A program made the translations under genes and the position numbers. From Chloranthus sessilifolius (lineage: Eukaryota > Streptophyta > Magnoliopsida > Chloranthales > Chloranthaceae), in NCBI GenBank assembly GCA_021018995.1, contig CM037585.1, positions 118,504,331-118,568,330 of the forward strand: a DNA stretch of 64,000 bases, read 5' to 3'. Of this stretch, positions 38,560-49,251 are shown one piece after another; within the stretch, counting starts at the first letter, position 1, and the number at the start of each line of letters is the position of its first letter. The notes beneath the pieces are model-generated. The model was not told where the DNA came from. It ran no database searches and saw nothing but the letters and a program-made list of their open reading frames with translations.

Positions 38560-38887
38560 CTACAAGGAAGGGGGATTTTATATGGGATGAGTATTTCAAT
38601 TAAGGCATCCTTTTGTGGAACTTTTTCTGGAATTTTAAATAACGATATTTTTGGACTTTGGATTTTTTCTATATTTTGGGGATTTTATATTTTTTCCATA
38701 TTTTTGAGATTTTTTATTTTCTTTGGAGGTGGACCCTTGGCAAGGCGGGTTGCTATATATATACAAGGTATTGCCTGCCAAGGGCTTATCTCACTTTTTA
38801 TAGGTTGTTTTTTTTTTGGGAAACAAATGTTAAACTTAGGCCACTCCCTGCTTCCAGAGTTTGGGGTAAAGATGCCCAGTTGCGTAC
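38560..38887 (-). other. Candidate Ogre-type intron between protease and RT
   Basis: On the - strand the donor is CCTCAG|GTACGC (GT begins at 38887) and the acceptor is CCCCCTTCCTTGTAG, ending at 38560. The 328 bp between is strongly A-rich with stops in all frames, in contrast to coding sequence on both sides. Ogre elements carry an intron at this place, whose partial splicing sets the gag/pol ratio. With these exact sites the downstream phase is off by one or two bases, so the true sites or a later indel remain open. Confidence 0.5.
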
Positions 38888-40051
38888 CTGAGGGGCTGCT
38901 CCTTTACCTGTTTGGATGGAGGGTGCTGATTGATATGGCTCATTGGAGTCAACCTCCATCATATTGATCCCCAATTCGTCCGAGATGATGCCCTCAAACG
39001 TCAATACCATTTTGTGGTGATTTACCACAGGGGGTGTTTGTTTAGGTACCGGCAGTCATTCCTCGAAGAGGGACCACACAGCTAAATCTATTTTCAGGCT
39101 GAGAAGGGAGATCTGGGGATTGGTGGGATGTATTGGGGCTGTGGGTTTGTGTAAATCAATTACCCCATTTCGGTCAATCTTTACGACCCTAGCACTGACA
39201 AAGGATTCCCTAATGTGTGGCCTAGGGCGAGGTTTCTCTTCTATGTTGATTCCTCGATCTCTTACAACTGTGGTGACCCTGGCTTTCTCTTTAGCTTCTC
39301 GGACCTCTTCCTTTGTGGGCTTGTATCCCAGCCCGAATAGGACCTTTTACCCCTTAGCAATAACTGGCTCTTTTCTGCCTTGCAGCCTAGGCCCAAGCCC
39401 TCGATCTTTCTGATAGCCCCACTTTTGGAGCATAGCTACCGCTGCTATCATACCGCCTCCCATTTTAGGCATGATGCCCTCAATGGGCTCCGGGAGTATT
39501 GTTGATACCTCATATTCAAAACTGCGGAGGTCAACGTCCTCAGTAGTGTGCGACACATCCAGTACATTGGGCTTCTCCATGCTGTTGGTGGCCTTTTCTT
39601 TTTCACTATGCCCCTCACCGATGATCATGATAATCTTGTGCCCAGATGTAAACTTGAGTTTTTGGTGCAAAGTGAAAGGTATGACTCCAACCTCGTGCAG
39701 CCACGGGCGCCCCAACAATAGATTAAATGAGGATTTGATATCCATTACTTGACACAAGATGGAAAAGGTCATTGGCTCAATCAACAGCTCAAGATCAACT
39801 TCTCCCATTATTTCTCTCCTGGTATTGTCAAAACCTCTTGCGCTAGTCCTCGTGGGCCTCAACATGCAGGGGTCCACACCAATTTTGGTGGCAGTTCTCA
39901 ACCGGCACACGTTCAAAGCCGACCCGCTATCAATTAGAACCAAGGGAATTATCATATTTCCAAATTCGACAGTAATATTGAGGGATTTAGCATGACTGTT
40001 TCCCTCCTCTGGTAGATCTGCGTCTGAAAATGAAATGGCATTGGGTGCCAT
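38888..40051 (-). pseudogene. Ogre-like aspartic protease with G-patch domain
   Basis: The 234-codon open frame (40051-39347) holds the active-site motif VLIDSGSALNVC (Asp at about residue 41) and the flap/hydrophobic stretch FNLLLGRPWLH (about 125), a retroviral-type aspartic protease. At about 195-230 GGGMIAAVAMLQKWGYQKD with RGLGPRLQG is a G-patch, an RNA-binding module known from Tat/Ogre protease regions. Past one stop the same frame continues (LGYKPTKEEVREAKEKARV) to the candidate donor at 38888. Protease would cleave the gag-pol polyprotein. Confidence 0.85.
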
Positions 40052-40432
40052 TACTTGTTCGATTATTTACATGACTTCGTCTGGGCTAACTTGTTGGGAC
40101 ACATGTGCATTCTTTAACGCCCCCATTAGAGCTTGGAAATGGAGTGAGGACGTCATCAGAAGATCCCAGACAATGATATGGGATGACATCCTTCTTAACT
40201 AAGTCTCGAGAATGTGCTCCCGGCCCATCTTCTCAAACGAGTGGATTGCGCTGTCCTTCTTCCCCTCTGGCCATGTTGGTGCTATTGCTGTTGTTGCCTC
40301 GGGCTGTTTTGAGATTCTTCTCGATCTAGTAACGAAGTCTACTGCCCCCTCCCTGCTGCTGCTGCCGGTGTTAGCATTGGGTTGCTCATAGCTCAGCGGG
40401 ACCTGATGTGGATCATAGGTTGGTCCTGAGAG

Positions 40433-40933
40433 CTAGAAAGGTATGGCCATCAGCACCTGAAGTGCATGTACTGATGGCTCTGGGAGGGTAGGTATGACCT
40501 GGCTTACCTCAGTGATGGATGGATGGGTGGCAAAATTGGGACAGGTAGGGGTGGTGAAGTTTACCGATAGTTTCACTGGGGGTAGTGGGGTGGGCGTAGG
40601 CCATTGGTAGTTGATGGGTGCGGGCGAAGGATTGGGGGTTTGATGGGCCACTAGGGAATTGCTGGGGGTGGTAGAGTTTGTGGGTGGTTGAAATGGGGAT
40701 AATGGGGATAATGGGGTGAGTGTAGGCCACTGGTAATTGATGGGTGCGGGTGGGGAATTTAGGGTCGAATGGCTTATTGGGTAATTCAAGGGGTTGGTGG
40801 AGTATGGCTGATATGCATTTATTTGTACGTAATTTATGAGAGTGGATGGTGGAAAATATGCCTTAAGATCTAGGGGTTCAGCTTGTGGTGTAGGAGTGGG
40901 AAAGTAATCCGCTAGATTCAGGGGTTTAATCAC
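40433..40933 (-). pseudogene. Proline/Asn-rich gag-protease linker with internal duplication
   Basis: The 166-codon frame is rich in Pro, Thr, Asn and Ser. PAPINYQWPTLTPL and PAPINYQWPTPTPL are a duplicated unit of about 35 codons, also visible in the DNA (about 40575-40630 and 40705-40760). It lies between the gag capsid part and protease and starts with repeated LDLADYFPTP-like units. It is probably a flexible linker; no catalytic motif. Confidence 0.6.
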
Positions 40934-41114
40934 CCTAATGGTTCTTTCATCTTGGTCTTACTGCCTGGGGATCACAAAATTTTCTCTGTTACTGGTAATC
41001 AGAGGGGTCAAATTCATACTCTTCCTCAATTTCCTCTACCATCCCTATGGTGGGTCTGGGACCTGCTATTCTGGTAGGGTGTGATGGTAAAGGCACCTGA
41101 TGGATATTCACATA

Positions 41115-42300
41115 CTAGTTTTCTTGGGTGGGTGCAGGGGGAATGATCTTCCCAGCATCGATTAAGTCTTGGATCGCATGCTTCAATGGGAAGTAGAGAT
41201 CAGTCGGGTGACCCGGACTGATCTCTACTTCCCATTGGGAGGAGGTCGTAGTTGTGGTGTGGTGGTAAAGGCACTTGATGGAAATTGTAATGAGTATTGG
41301 GGTCAAAATTATATGGAATCAGATTGGGATGAGGTCGTAGTTGGAGAACAGTTATTAAACCCTTTTCAATTAATAATGGAAAAAGTACACTCAGGGATTG
41401 CCCCAAGGGCGTAAAGACTCGATCATAATAGGCACTCCTCTCTGGGGTCATATGCATTCCCTGCCCATTCTCGACTCTTTGTACTGACCTTGTCCTGACG
41501 GGAGCTGGTTGCGCTGCTTTAAATTGGAAGGGGGCTACATTGTTATTGTTGGGCCAAGTGTTTATAATATTCTGTACCTCTGCTCCTGTTCTTCTATCGT
41601 TTCTCTGTTCGACAAACCTCCTAACCTCACTCAATCCCTCGGATGCATTCTTGTTCAACCGCCCTTCTCTGATGGCGTCCTCATAACGGATGACATTCCT
41701 TACCAAGTCAGTAAAACTGGACTGTTACTAGTATACAAGAAAATCTGAGATCACTGGCACGATATTTTTTGAGATCATTTCTATCTGCTCGTCGTCAGGT
41801 ATCCTGTTTCTGACTTGAGCCGCCAGTGCTCTCCAATGCCCTAAGTAATCACTGAAGGTTTCATTAGAGTTCTGCTTCAATCGGGCTAGATCTGACTTGC
41901 GGCTCAATGCCTATATTGTAGACATATTGCTCTTGGAATAGGTGGGTCAGATCCTTCCACATTTTAATCAATAATGGTTCAAGAGATGTGAACCATCTTA
42001 AAGTTGGGCCGGTTAAACTTTTCTGGAACACCTTGATGAGGAGTCGTTCGTCTCTGCCATATTGGCACATGCTCCCACAGTAGGACTTAAGGTCTGTAAT
42101 AGGGTTGCCGGTGCCATTGTATTTGTCGAACGTCGACATTTTGAATTTTGAGGGTAGGGGGACCTCAGCAAATAGGCATAAATTCATGAAGTCTGTGGTG
42201 TGGATTTTAGCACCACCCATCTTTTGTAATTACTTATGGATTTTATCCAATTGTTCTTTCAGCTATTTCGACTCCTTTGACATGGGAGCCATCTAATTAT
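41115..42300 (-). pseudogene. Ogre-like gag capsid domain pseudogene
   Basis: The first part (42220-41864) reads FKMSTFDKYNGTGNPITDLK, FQKSLTGPTLRWFTSLEP and WKDLTHLFQEQYVYN, the standard retrotransposon gag domain. After a frameshift the second part (41706-41200) ends LLIEKGLITVLQLRPHPN. HPTDLYFPLKHAIQDLIDAG (about 41215-41155) is the expected continuation in another frame. The join is disturbed by an inverted duplication at 41189-41235. No CCHC zinc knuckle is seen. Gag would form the particle. Confidence 0.8.
41185..41240. repeat. Near-perfect 47-bp hairpin inside gag
   Basis: The arm CAATGGGAAGTAGAGATCAG is followed, after a short GGGTGACCC-like centre, by its reverse complement ending CTACTTCCCATTG. 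The arms pair over about 22 bp without mismatch, with a one-base bulge nearer the centre. It interrupts the gag frame. Confidence 0.85.
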
Positions 42301-42399
42301 TAGCCTGGACTCACTTTGAGCTGCCAAGGGTGGGGTAATTACAGGTAGAGGATTGGCATTGGTTGCTGCCCCGACATAGGCTCCACTATTTCTGATCTC

Positions 42400-43880
42400 T
42401 CCTCATACTGCTGGTCTATATAGGGTGCAGCGAGGGCGGGATTCTCTTGTTGTTGTTGCATGGGTTGGATGGGAATGACATGAGTGGGAGCTGGGTGAGC
42501 CCATTGGGGGTGAGGAAGGGTTTGCTGGGTGATGGGATAAATGAAAGTTTGGTTTTGGGGCGGGGCCTAATGGGGCCATTGGATATGGGGGAAGGTTGAG
42601 AGATGACCTTGTGGTGTGGGGCCATGAGAAAATTGGGTTTGGGGAATGGCATGGGTTTGACCTGGCTGTGAAGGTTGGGTGAAATGTTGGGGGTATTGTG
42701 GAAGGTATGAGTGTGGGGTTTGGGCTTGGGCCATGAAGCCTTGGTCATGATAAGTTTGGGCCATGGGCCATTGATAGGTTTGGGCCATGGGTCCTTGATA
42801 GGTTTGGGCTAGGGCCCTTGGTAGGTTTGACCCATGGGCCCTTGATGGGTCTGGGCCGTGGGCCCTTAGTGGGTCTGGGCCATGGGCCATTGGTGAGTCT
42901 GGACCATGGGCCATGGGTAGGTTTGGGTGGTGGGGTACTGGGCCATGGGGCCCTAGGATATGTGGGAAAAGGGGGTTTGGGCCAATGGGCCTTGGGGCAT
43001 GTGGGAGGTTGGAGATTGGGCCATGGGGCCTTGGGGCAAGTGGGTAATGGGGGTTTGGGTGATGTGGATTATGGAGGGTTGATGGGGGTCATGGGAGAGT
43101 AAGGCATGGAGATTGGCTAGGGTATGGGATGGGTTCATGGGCATGGGGTGTGGAGGAGAGGTATTTTGGGAAGCCTTCTATGAGGAGTAGGCTTGGAACA
43201 TCTCCTCCATCATGACCATGGAAGGGGGATCAAATGTGGATGGTGGATTTAAGGGATGATTGAGTATGGATGGGATAGAGGTGGAGGAAAAATTGGGCAT
43301 GGCCCTGGTAAGATCGGGCATGGCCATGATAGGTGGTAGGATATGGGGTGGATTGGAGAGTTGAGGTGGGGCAAAGGGTGGGGAAGGATTAGGGATGAGG
43401 ATTGGTGGGGTGTGGATGCTTGGAAAAAATCGGGCGTGGCCCCGGTAAAAACGGGCATGACCCGGATAGATGGGGGGATTTGTGGGGGGTTGGATAGGGT
43501 GGAAGTGGTGTATGTGAATGTGGGTAGATTGGGCATATAGGGGGGAGATGGGAAATGGGGCATAAATGTGGATTGGGAGTATGGGTGTGGGTTTTGTATA
43601 GATGTGGATGGAAAATGTGTTGGATTGGGCATGGATATGGGAGGGAGAATGGGCATGGTTTGAGCAAAAGATGGGGAATGGGGGGGGGGGGGGGGTTGAT
43701 TTTGGATATTTTGGGGGGTAGTGGTTGGAAAAATGGAGGCACCAAATGGGCCGGTAACGGTAAAGGGGGGTTGGGTGAGGGGGATGGTGGAAAAAAATTC
43801 TCCCGAATGGGAGTGGGTTGGAGAATGGGGCGGGGATGAGTCGGGATCGGTGTAAGCCGGGTCCACGACCCACGACATTT
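42400..43880 (-). pseudogene. Proline-rich N-terminal region of the Ogre-like gag
   Basis: The + strand is extremely G-rich and overlapping - strand frames (43878-43249, 43144-42953, 42914-42567, 42748-42416) all read as Pro/His/Ser-rich low-complexity protein. An octapeptide repeat of 24-nt units (PDPSRAHG, PDPLRAHG, QTYQGPMA) spans about 42756-42918. A 16-G run (43680-43695) sits in the middle. Which frame was translated cannot be decided. It precedes the gag capsid part, so it is probably an N-terminal extension or separate upstream ORF, as in Ogre. Confidence 0.55.
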
Positions 43881-44368
43881 TACGGGAATGGGTTGGGTAA
43901 GGGTGCCCTGGATAAGGCCCAAAAATACTCCTCCTTCTTTCCCTACAGGACGGCGGAGGGCAAGATGATATCGTTGTGCCGGCACCACAAACTATTTTTT
44001 TTTTAGGTTTTGATTTGCTTTTTTATTTTTTTGATTTTTGGAAAAGGTTTTTGAAAAAATAAAGGTTCCGAGGCCTTGGAATTCCCTTTTCGGGTGGCTC
44101 CCGTACCCTAATTCAAGACCCATAGCGACGACTCCGACTCACTTCGAAAGAATCGAAAGAGAACCTTCGATCTATTGAAGGCACAGAAATCGAGGTAAAC
44201 AACCCGATCCCCCAGAATGAGCCAAACAGAAGTTGCTCTATTTTGATCGACGGGGGCGTATTGGGTGTCGAAGATGGTGGGGCCCAAACAAGGCACTAAG
44301 CGCATTGATTGGGGGACTTGGAAGGTGAAAAAGGCCACGGATTTGGGCTGGTATTGTGCAGAACAGAC

Positions 44369-44535
44369 CTGGCGCAACTAATACACGAGCCCAGGTAGCA
44401 GGACCCTTTTTTTACACTGGCGCAACTATTAGTTGCACCAAGGTAAAAAGTGAGGATTTAAAGCTGGCGCAACTATTAGTTGCGCCAGTTATAAATTCTA
44501 GCTTTTTACACTGGCGCAACTAATACTTGCGCCAG
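44369..44535. repeat. Ogre palindrome cluster in the leader (4 copies)
   Basis: Copies are at 44369-44393 (right arm decayed), 44417-44441, 44464-44488 (perfect) and 44511-44535. Spacing is 47-48 bp, the same period as the 3' array at 27746-27912. Confidence 0.9.
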
Positions 44536-45039
44536 GTAAAAAATGCTGCTTCAGAACTGATGATAGCAGGCACCAACACCCGGAATGAGTCTCTTTTTTT
44601 GGTTTTTGTGGAAGCTAGGCTTCCGAGAACTGAGCTATTTTTTTGTGATCGATTCTCTCCTCACTGCACCTAAAGGACTTGAGTCTGGTATAACTCGCTA
44701 GCGCTCTCCCCAAGGGTTTTAAGCTTTGGAATGGGAACCCACCCGATATACCTCCGGCACGAGCGCCTTCTCAGGTACTAGGTGGGCTAGAACTTTTTTG
44801 GATCATCACCACTAGGGGCTGCCACTAAACTAAGACCCGGGTGGTTGTGTGTTTGCCTAATCCCAACCCTTTTAAAATCTACCCCATAAAAGCAATTAAT
44901 TAAGCTCCCTAACTTGGTTCAATTTTAATTTTTTTTCAAAGCTTTTCTTCTTTATGGAAGTTTTCTTTAGTTCAAAGACCGGGGGTGATGATCCCGTGCC
45001 GCCACTACGGGCTGGCGTCCACTGTTGTAATATGCTTGC

Positions 45040-45235
45040 ACAAGTAGGCCCGCCAAACAATTAAGACACTTTAAATGATAAAAAATTAAAGAAATTGAAA
45101 GATCATTCTCAAGTAGGCCCACCAATCGGCTAAGGCACTAAAATGATGAAAAAGTAAAGAAAATTAAAAGACAATACGCATGTAGGCCCGCCAATCGGCT
45201 AAGGCTCATAAATGACGTAAAAGTAAGGGTGAGTA
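45040..45235. repeat. Three-copy tandem repeat, about 70-bp period
   Basis: GTAGGCCCGCCAA(T)CGGCTAAGG-like starts occur near 45043, 45114 and 45183, each followed by an A-rich half with AAATGATGAAAAAGTAAAG. It lies in the leader near the PBS. Confidence 0.75.
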
Positions 45236-45346
45236 AAATGACTTAATCAGAGGGGTGAGTAAAAATAAAATAAAAAACAGTAATAAAAGGTTAGTAAAAA
45301 TCAAAAATAAAAAAGTCAAGTTCAAGGAGAAGCTTTACAAAAAAAT

Positions 45347-45363
45347 CTCCAGCAGAGTTGCCA
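45347..45363 (-). other. Primer-binding site of the Ogre-like element
   Basis: On the - strand TGGCAACTCTGCTGGAG starts two bases after the LTR. It closely resembles the Tat/Ogre PBS complementary to a tRNA-Arg 3' end (TGGCGACTCCGCTGGGG style), with C-to-T changes. It primes minus-strand synthesis. Confidence 0.75.
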
Positions 45364-45365
45364 TC

Positions 45366-47005
45366 TGTGCAACCGTGGGATTTTTGACGATCCCATCACG
45401 GCGATGCGCTCGCTTGCAAAAAATATAGAGTCGCCACCCGAAGCTTTTAGTGTCCCGGAAAACCTAGTTTATTTTTATGAGCACCGAAGTGCTAAAAATA
45501 TGACTCTGAATCCGTATCCCCACCAAAGGCTCTTGGGTAAGGGCTTCTGTTATCGATCAAGATGGTGTTAGGCACCCGATCAACCCGCTCAACGCGGTCT
45601 CTACTAATAGCCAATACAAAAATAAAGTAAAAGAAAAGAAAATGACTTTCTTTTGTCCAAATGGGCCTTAAATCCTATTTGTGCTCCTCCGTTCCTATCA
45701 AAAATTCGACGGCATAACGACACAAATGGGAGGATGGGAAGAGCTAAAGAAGAGATAGGAGAAGAAAGGGGAGAGACGGAGCCCTCGGGCCCTTGTAGCA
45801 TCGTAGGAGAGCCTTGCGTTGGCTTGTTTTGATGAACTTTTGAAGGCTTGAATGGTGGAGAAAGGTATTCTAACTCCTAAGGCTTGAAGCTAAGGGGTAG
45901 AGAGGTAAGGCTAAGGGATTACACACACCTAACCTAAAGGCTTTTAGTGAAATGCTAAGGTCTAAGGGAGCTTTTAGAAATTTAAAATTTGTATGAGAAG
46001 TGTGCACCAAAGGGAGAAAGATCTTCTCACTTTAAGCTCTTTCTCTTTTAGGCCAAAATTCTCAACCCCTAAATCAAAGGGAGGGGGGCTCTATTTATAG
46101 GAAATGGGTGGGTTAGGAGATCACTTAAGTACTAATTGGGGTTAGCAATTAGGTAATCTCAAATCTAAAGTTTCCTAGGATTTTTAGAGCCTTGAAACAT
46201 GTGAAAAGGTCCTCCAATGGTGGATGATGGAGTGAGGCCTTAAGCCACTTAAGGGGTTGCAAATAGGTAGTGAGTGGGTACAACAGAACTATTAAAACAC
46301 ACCCCAAAGGTTGAGGTGGTCAACAAGTTAAATCCCAATCATGAATTTCGGATCAAAAAGACATGGTTACTGTTCATATGTCTGGCACAACTAATAGTTG
46401 CGTCAGGCAAATGTACAATAAAACAGTGCTGAACAGTGCCTGGAAGTTGGCTCGCGAGGGTGGTGGGGTCTATATTTAAAATTGGCGCAACTATTAGATG
46501 TGTCAGGCTTAATTTCTGGGAGAAGTGGCCTGACGCAACTAATAGTTTGCGCTAGGTAAAATTATAACTGGCGCAACTATTAGTTGCGCCAAATCCCTAG
46601 GGGGCCCACCTGATTTTACTCTTTTACCCTTCGGGTTCGGACTGCCATATTGTTTGATGTACAACTTCTATTGAGGCGATTCTTAGACTGTTGGAAAGCT
46701 GATGTCCTCTACTTTTCAATGGTATGAGATTCAATTATAGTAGAAGGGCGTAGCTAGTCCCGGTGCACCACACCCTTTTCCAAGGTTTTGAAAGGTTAGG
46801 TTTAGGTTCAAAACGGGTTCTAAGGGTTGGGATTGATTTTTAAAGGTTCGGGGTAGGTTCCTAAGGGATCTAGGGTGATTCCTAAGGGTTTAAAAGGGTT
46901 CTAAAGTGGTTCCTAAAGGTTCCATACATGCCATCAAAAGCTCGGAAGCACACCTTTCTTGAAATGTGTTTTGATCGGGCCTTAGGCCAAATTTGGGTGT
47001 CTACA
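45366..47005 (-). repeat. 5' LTR of the Ogre-like element
   Basis: 1640 bp, tips TGTGCAACCG and GGGTGTCTACA, aligning with 23734-25319 along its full length. A TATA box CTATAAATAG lies on - at 46091-46100. Four palindrome copies lie at 46382-46406, 46482-46506, 46530-46555 and 46568-46591, one more than in the other LTR. Confidence 0.88.
46382..46591. repeat. Ogre palindrome cluster in the 5' LTR (4 copies)
   Basis: The same 12+1+12 palindrome as in the other clusters. The fourth copy (46568-46591) is absent at the equivalent place in the 3' LTR, so copy number changed after insertion or one LTR lost a unit. Confidence 0.85.
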
Positions 47006-47245
47006 CTACCACAGTCTGAAGTTTGAAGGATTAGGATTTATTTTCTTGCAAAAATGAGTTTAAGAATCATTCTTTTATTCATATTTCTCTAGTATTTTAG
47101 ACCCTTAAAGATAGATATAAGTTTTCATAAAAACGACATATTAGATGAAATTCTATCTCCGTGGGAACGGTCCTATACTAGCTCTACAATTTCTATTGTG
47201 CGCTTGTAATAGGTTAAGACAACCTTAGTTAATGAAAGATACACA
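47006..47245 (+). repeat. 3' LTR of Athila-A, second part
   Basis: It resumes after the Ogre target duplication CTACC. The end has the Athila LTR wording CTCCGTGGGAACGG, then CTCTACAATTTCTATTGTGCGCTTG, comparable to CCCTGTGGGTATGACACTCG and GTGCGCTTGCAAGG at 62418-62478. The exact end (ACACA at 47245) is a guess. Confidence 0.6.
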
Positions 47246-47282
47246 TAAGATAGCAAGTCAGGAAGGATGTTCCTTTTAACCT

Positions 47283-49105
47283 TGATGCCAATTGTATGAA
47301 GGCCTTTTGAAATTGAGAGAGTTGCTTTCAAATGCTCCGGTGATCAAACCTTCGGATTACTCGCTCCCTCTTGAAATAATGTGTGACGCTTCGGACTATG
47401 CAATGGGAGCAGTCTTAGGACAAAGGGTAGGTAAATTACCCCATGCAATTTACTATGCTAGTAAAACACTGTTGGACGAATAGTTGAATTATACCATGAT
47501 AGAAAAGGAGTTATCGTCTGTGGTATATGTGCTGGATAAATTTTGCTCATATTTGCTAGGTTAAAAAATAATGGTTTTTTCAAATCACTCGATGTTAAAA
47601 TACTTGTTGGCGAAAAAGGATGTGAAACCGAGATTGATTCGATGGATTCTGCTTCTCTAAGAATTCAACTTTGAAATTCGTGATAAAAAAAGAATTGAGA
47701 ATGTGGTCGCCGATCACCTGTCACGAATCTTACCTGAAGAATCATCCTCGTTAGAGACCATCCATAACACAATTTCGAGTAAACAATTAATGGCAATAGG
47801 TGCGGCAGCAAATAGAGCCCCTTTGTATTTGTGGACTATTTGGTCACTGGGAGAATCCCTTCGCAGTGGGATAAAAATGACAGAGATCTATTTTTCTCTC
47901 AAGTAAAATACTATTTCTGGGATGAACCACACTTGTTCAAGATTTGCTCAGACCAAGTGATTAGGAGATGCATGCCGGAAGAAGAGAAAACTAGCATTAT
48001 GAACTTTTGTCATGCTAGGGCATGTGGAGGCCATTCCGGAGGACAAAAGATCGTGCATAAAATTCTTCAAAGCGGGTTTTATTGGCCCTCCATTTTTTGG
48101 GATACATCAAGGTACTGTAAAGAGTGAATAAGATGTCAAAGGCTGGGAAACATTTCAAGAAGAAATATGATGCCATTGCAGCCAATTTTAATCGTCGAAG
48201 TCTCCGACGTGTGGGGAATTGACTTCATGGGTCCCTTTCCTCCATCTTTTGATTTTCTTTACATCCTGGTTGCAGTGGATTATGCATCAAAATGGGTGGA
48301 AGCAATAGCCACCAGATCAAATGATCCCAAGGTTGTCGTCAAGTTCTTGAAGGAAAATATTTTCAATCGGTTTGGAGTACCGCGAGCCAATATTAGTGAT
48401 GGTGGGTTTCATATTTGTAATCGCTACTTTGATTCACTAATGAAGAAATATGCTATTATGCATAAAGTAGCTACGTCATACCACCCCCGGACCAGTGGAC
48501 ATGTGGAGGTGTCAAACCAAGAGATAAAGAGAATCTTGGAAAAGACTGTGCGACCGGATAGGAAAGATTGGTCATTGCGCTTGTCTGACTCCTTATGGGC
48601 GTATCGAACAACATTCAAGATGCCAATAGGGATGTCGCCCTTTAGACTTGTGTTCAGGAAGGCTTGTTACCTCCCGGTTGAATTGGAACATAAGGTGTTA
48701 TGGGTGATAAAGCATTTCAATTTCGATATGCAATTGGCTGGGTCGAATCCCAGTTTACAATTGAACGAACTAAAAGAACTGCTCTATGATGCATATGAAA
48801 ATTTGAAACTTTACAAGGAGCGATCCAAGAAGCTACATGATCAATTAATCTCTCAGAAAGAATTCCACCCAGGACAAAAGGTGTGGTTATTCAATTCAAA
48901 CTTGACGTTCCATCCAGGAAAATTGAGATCGAGGTGGGAAGGACCTTTTCAGGTCATATCACTTCCACCCATGGTGCCGTTGAAATTTGTGATTCAAAAG
49001 ATAACCATGTGTTCAAAGTCAATGGTCAACGCCTCAAATTGATGTTTGAGCCGATGACCCAAATATCTATTAAATCGATTAATCTCATAGATCCCAAAGA
49101 TTGAG
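47283..49105 (+). pseudogene. Athila-type RNase H and integrase
   Basis: RNase H reads LRELLSNAPVIKPSDYSLP, MCDASDYAMGAVLGQR, then RLIRWILLL and VVADHLSRILP. After frameshifts integrase shows the zinc-finger end (CHARACGGHSGGQK) and an open 291-codon frame (48167-49042). That frame holds [31 protein letters not shown] and [11 protein letters not shown], so D, D and E all remain. FPGK-like [18 protein letters not shown] and FKVNGQRLK end the protein in an overlapping frame. RT is absent upstream. Stops near 47481 and 47562 and at 48125 disable it. Confidence 0.85.
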
Positions 49106-49251
49106 AATTTAATGGTCGAGCTGTCGACAACTAAACTCAACGCCTACTAGGAGGCAACCCAGTTGATTTGTTTGTCATTCATAGTGTCTTCTAGTTCGAC
49201 TTGTGTAGGGTCCATTATTAATCAATTGATTTTTATAAATCAATCGAGTGA
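49106..49251 (+). other. Post-pol junction of Athila-B
   Basis: CTAGGAGGCAACCCAGTT (49147-49164) matches the conserved block found right after pol in Athila elements. A pair of element motifs (CAATTGATTT and CAATCGAGTG, 49223-49250) follows directly, and the second is cut by the nested LTR. Confidence 0.65.

Larger units (their letters stand above)
43990..45346 (-). other. Leader of the Ogre-like element
   Basis: This is non-coding sequence between the PBS and the proline-rich region. It holds four palindrome copies (44369-44535), a stretch with low ORF content, and a three-copy tandem repeat (45040-45235). The 89-codon frame at 44377-44108 has no family resemblance that I recognise. Confidence 0.6.
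23734..47005 (-). mobile_element. Tat/Ogre-like giant LTR retrotransposon, 23.3 kb
   Basis: Two direct LTRs (23734-25319 and 45366-47005) bound an interior read on the - strand. The order is PBS, leader, proline-rich gag, protease plus G-patch, candidate intron, RT, RNase H, second RNase H, integrase, a long 3' region with antisense ORFs, and PPT. The flanks are CGACC (23729-23733) and CTACC (47006-47010), a target duplication with one change. The second RNase H, Arg-type PBS, G-patch and intron position place it in the Tat clade, nearest Ogre. Subtracting the nested 4.2-kb LTR leaves about 19 kb. Many stops and frameshifts, and LTRs that look about 90% identical by eye, show an old inactive copy. 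It inserted into the LTR of Athila-A. Confidence 0.9.

Noticed and set aside
43178..43878. Two long overlapping proline-rich ORFs as independent genes
   Set aside because: They are frame shadows of one C-rich low-complexity gag region; at most one was translated.
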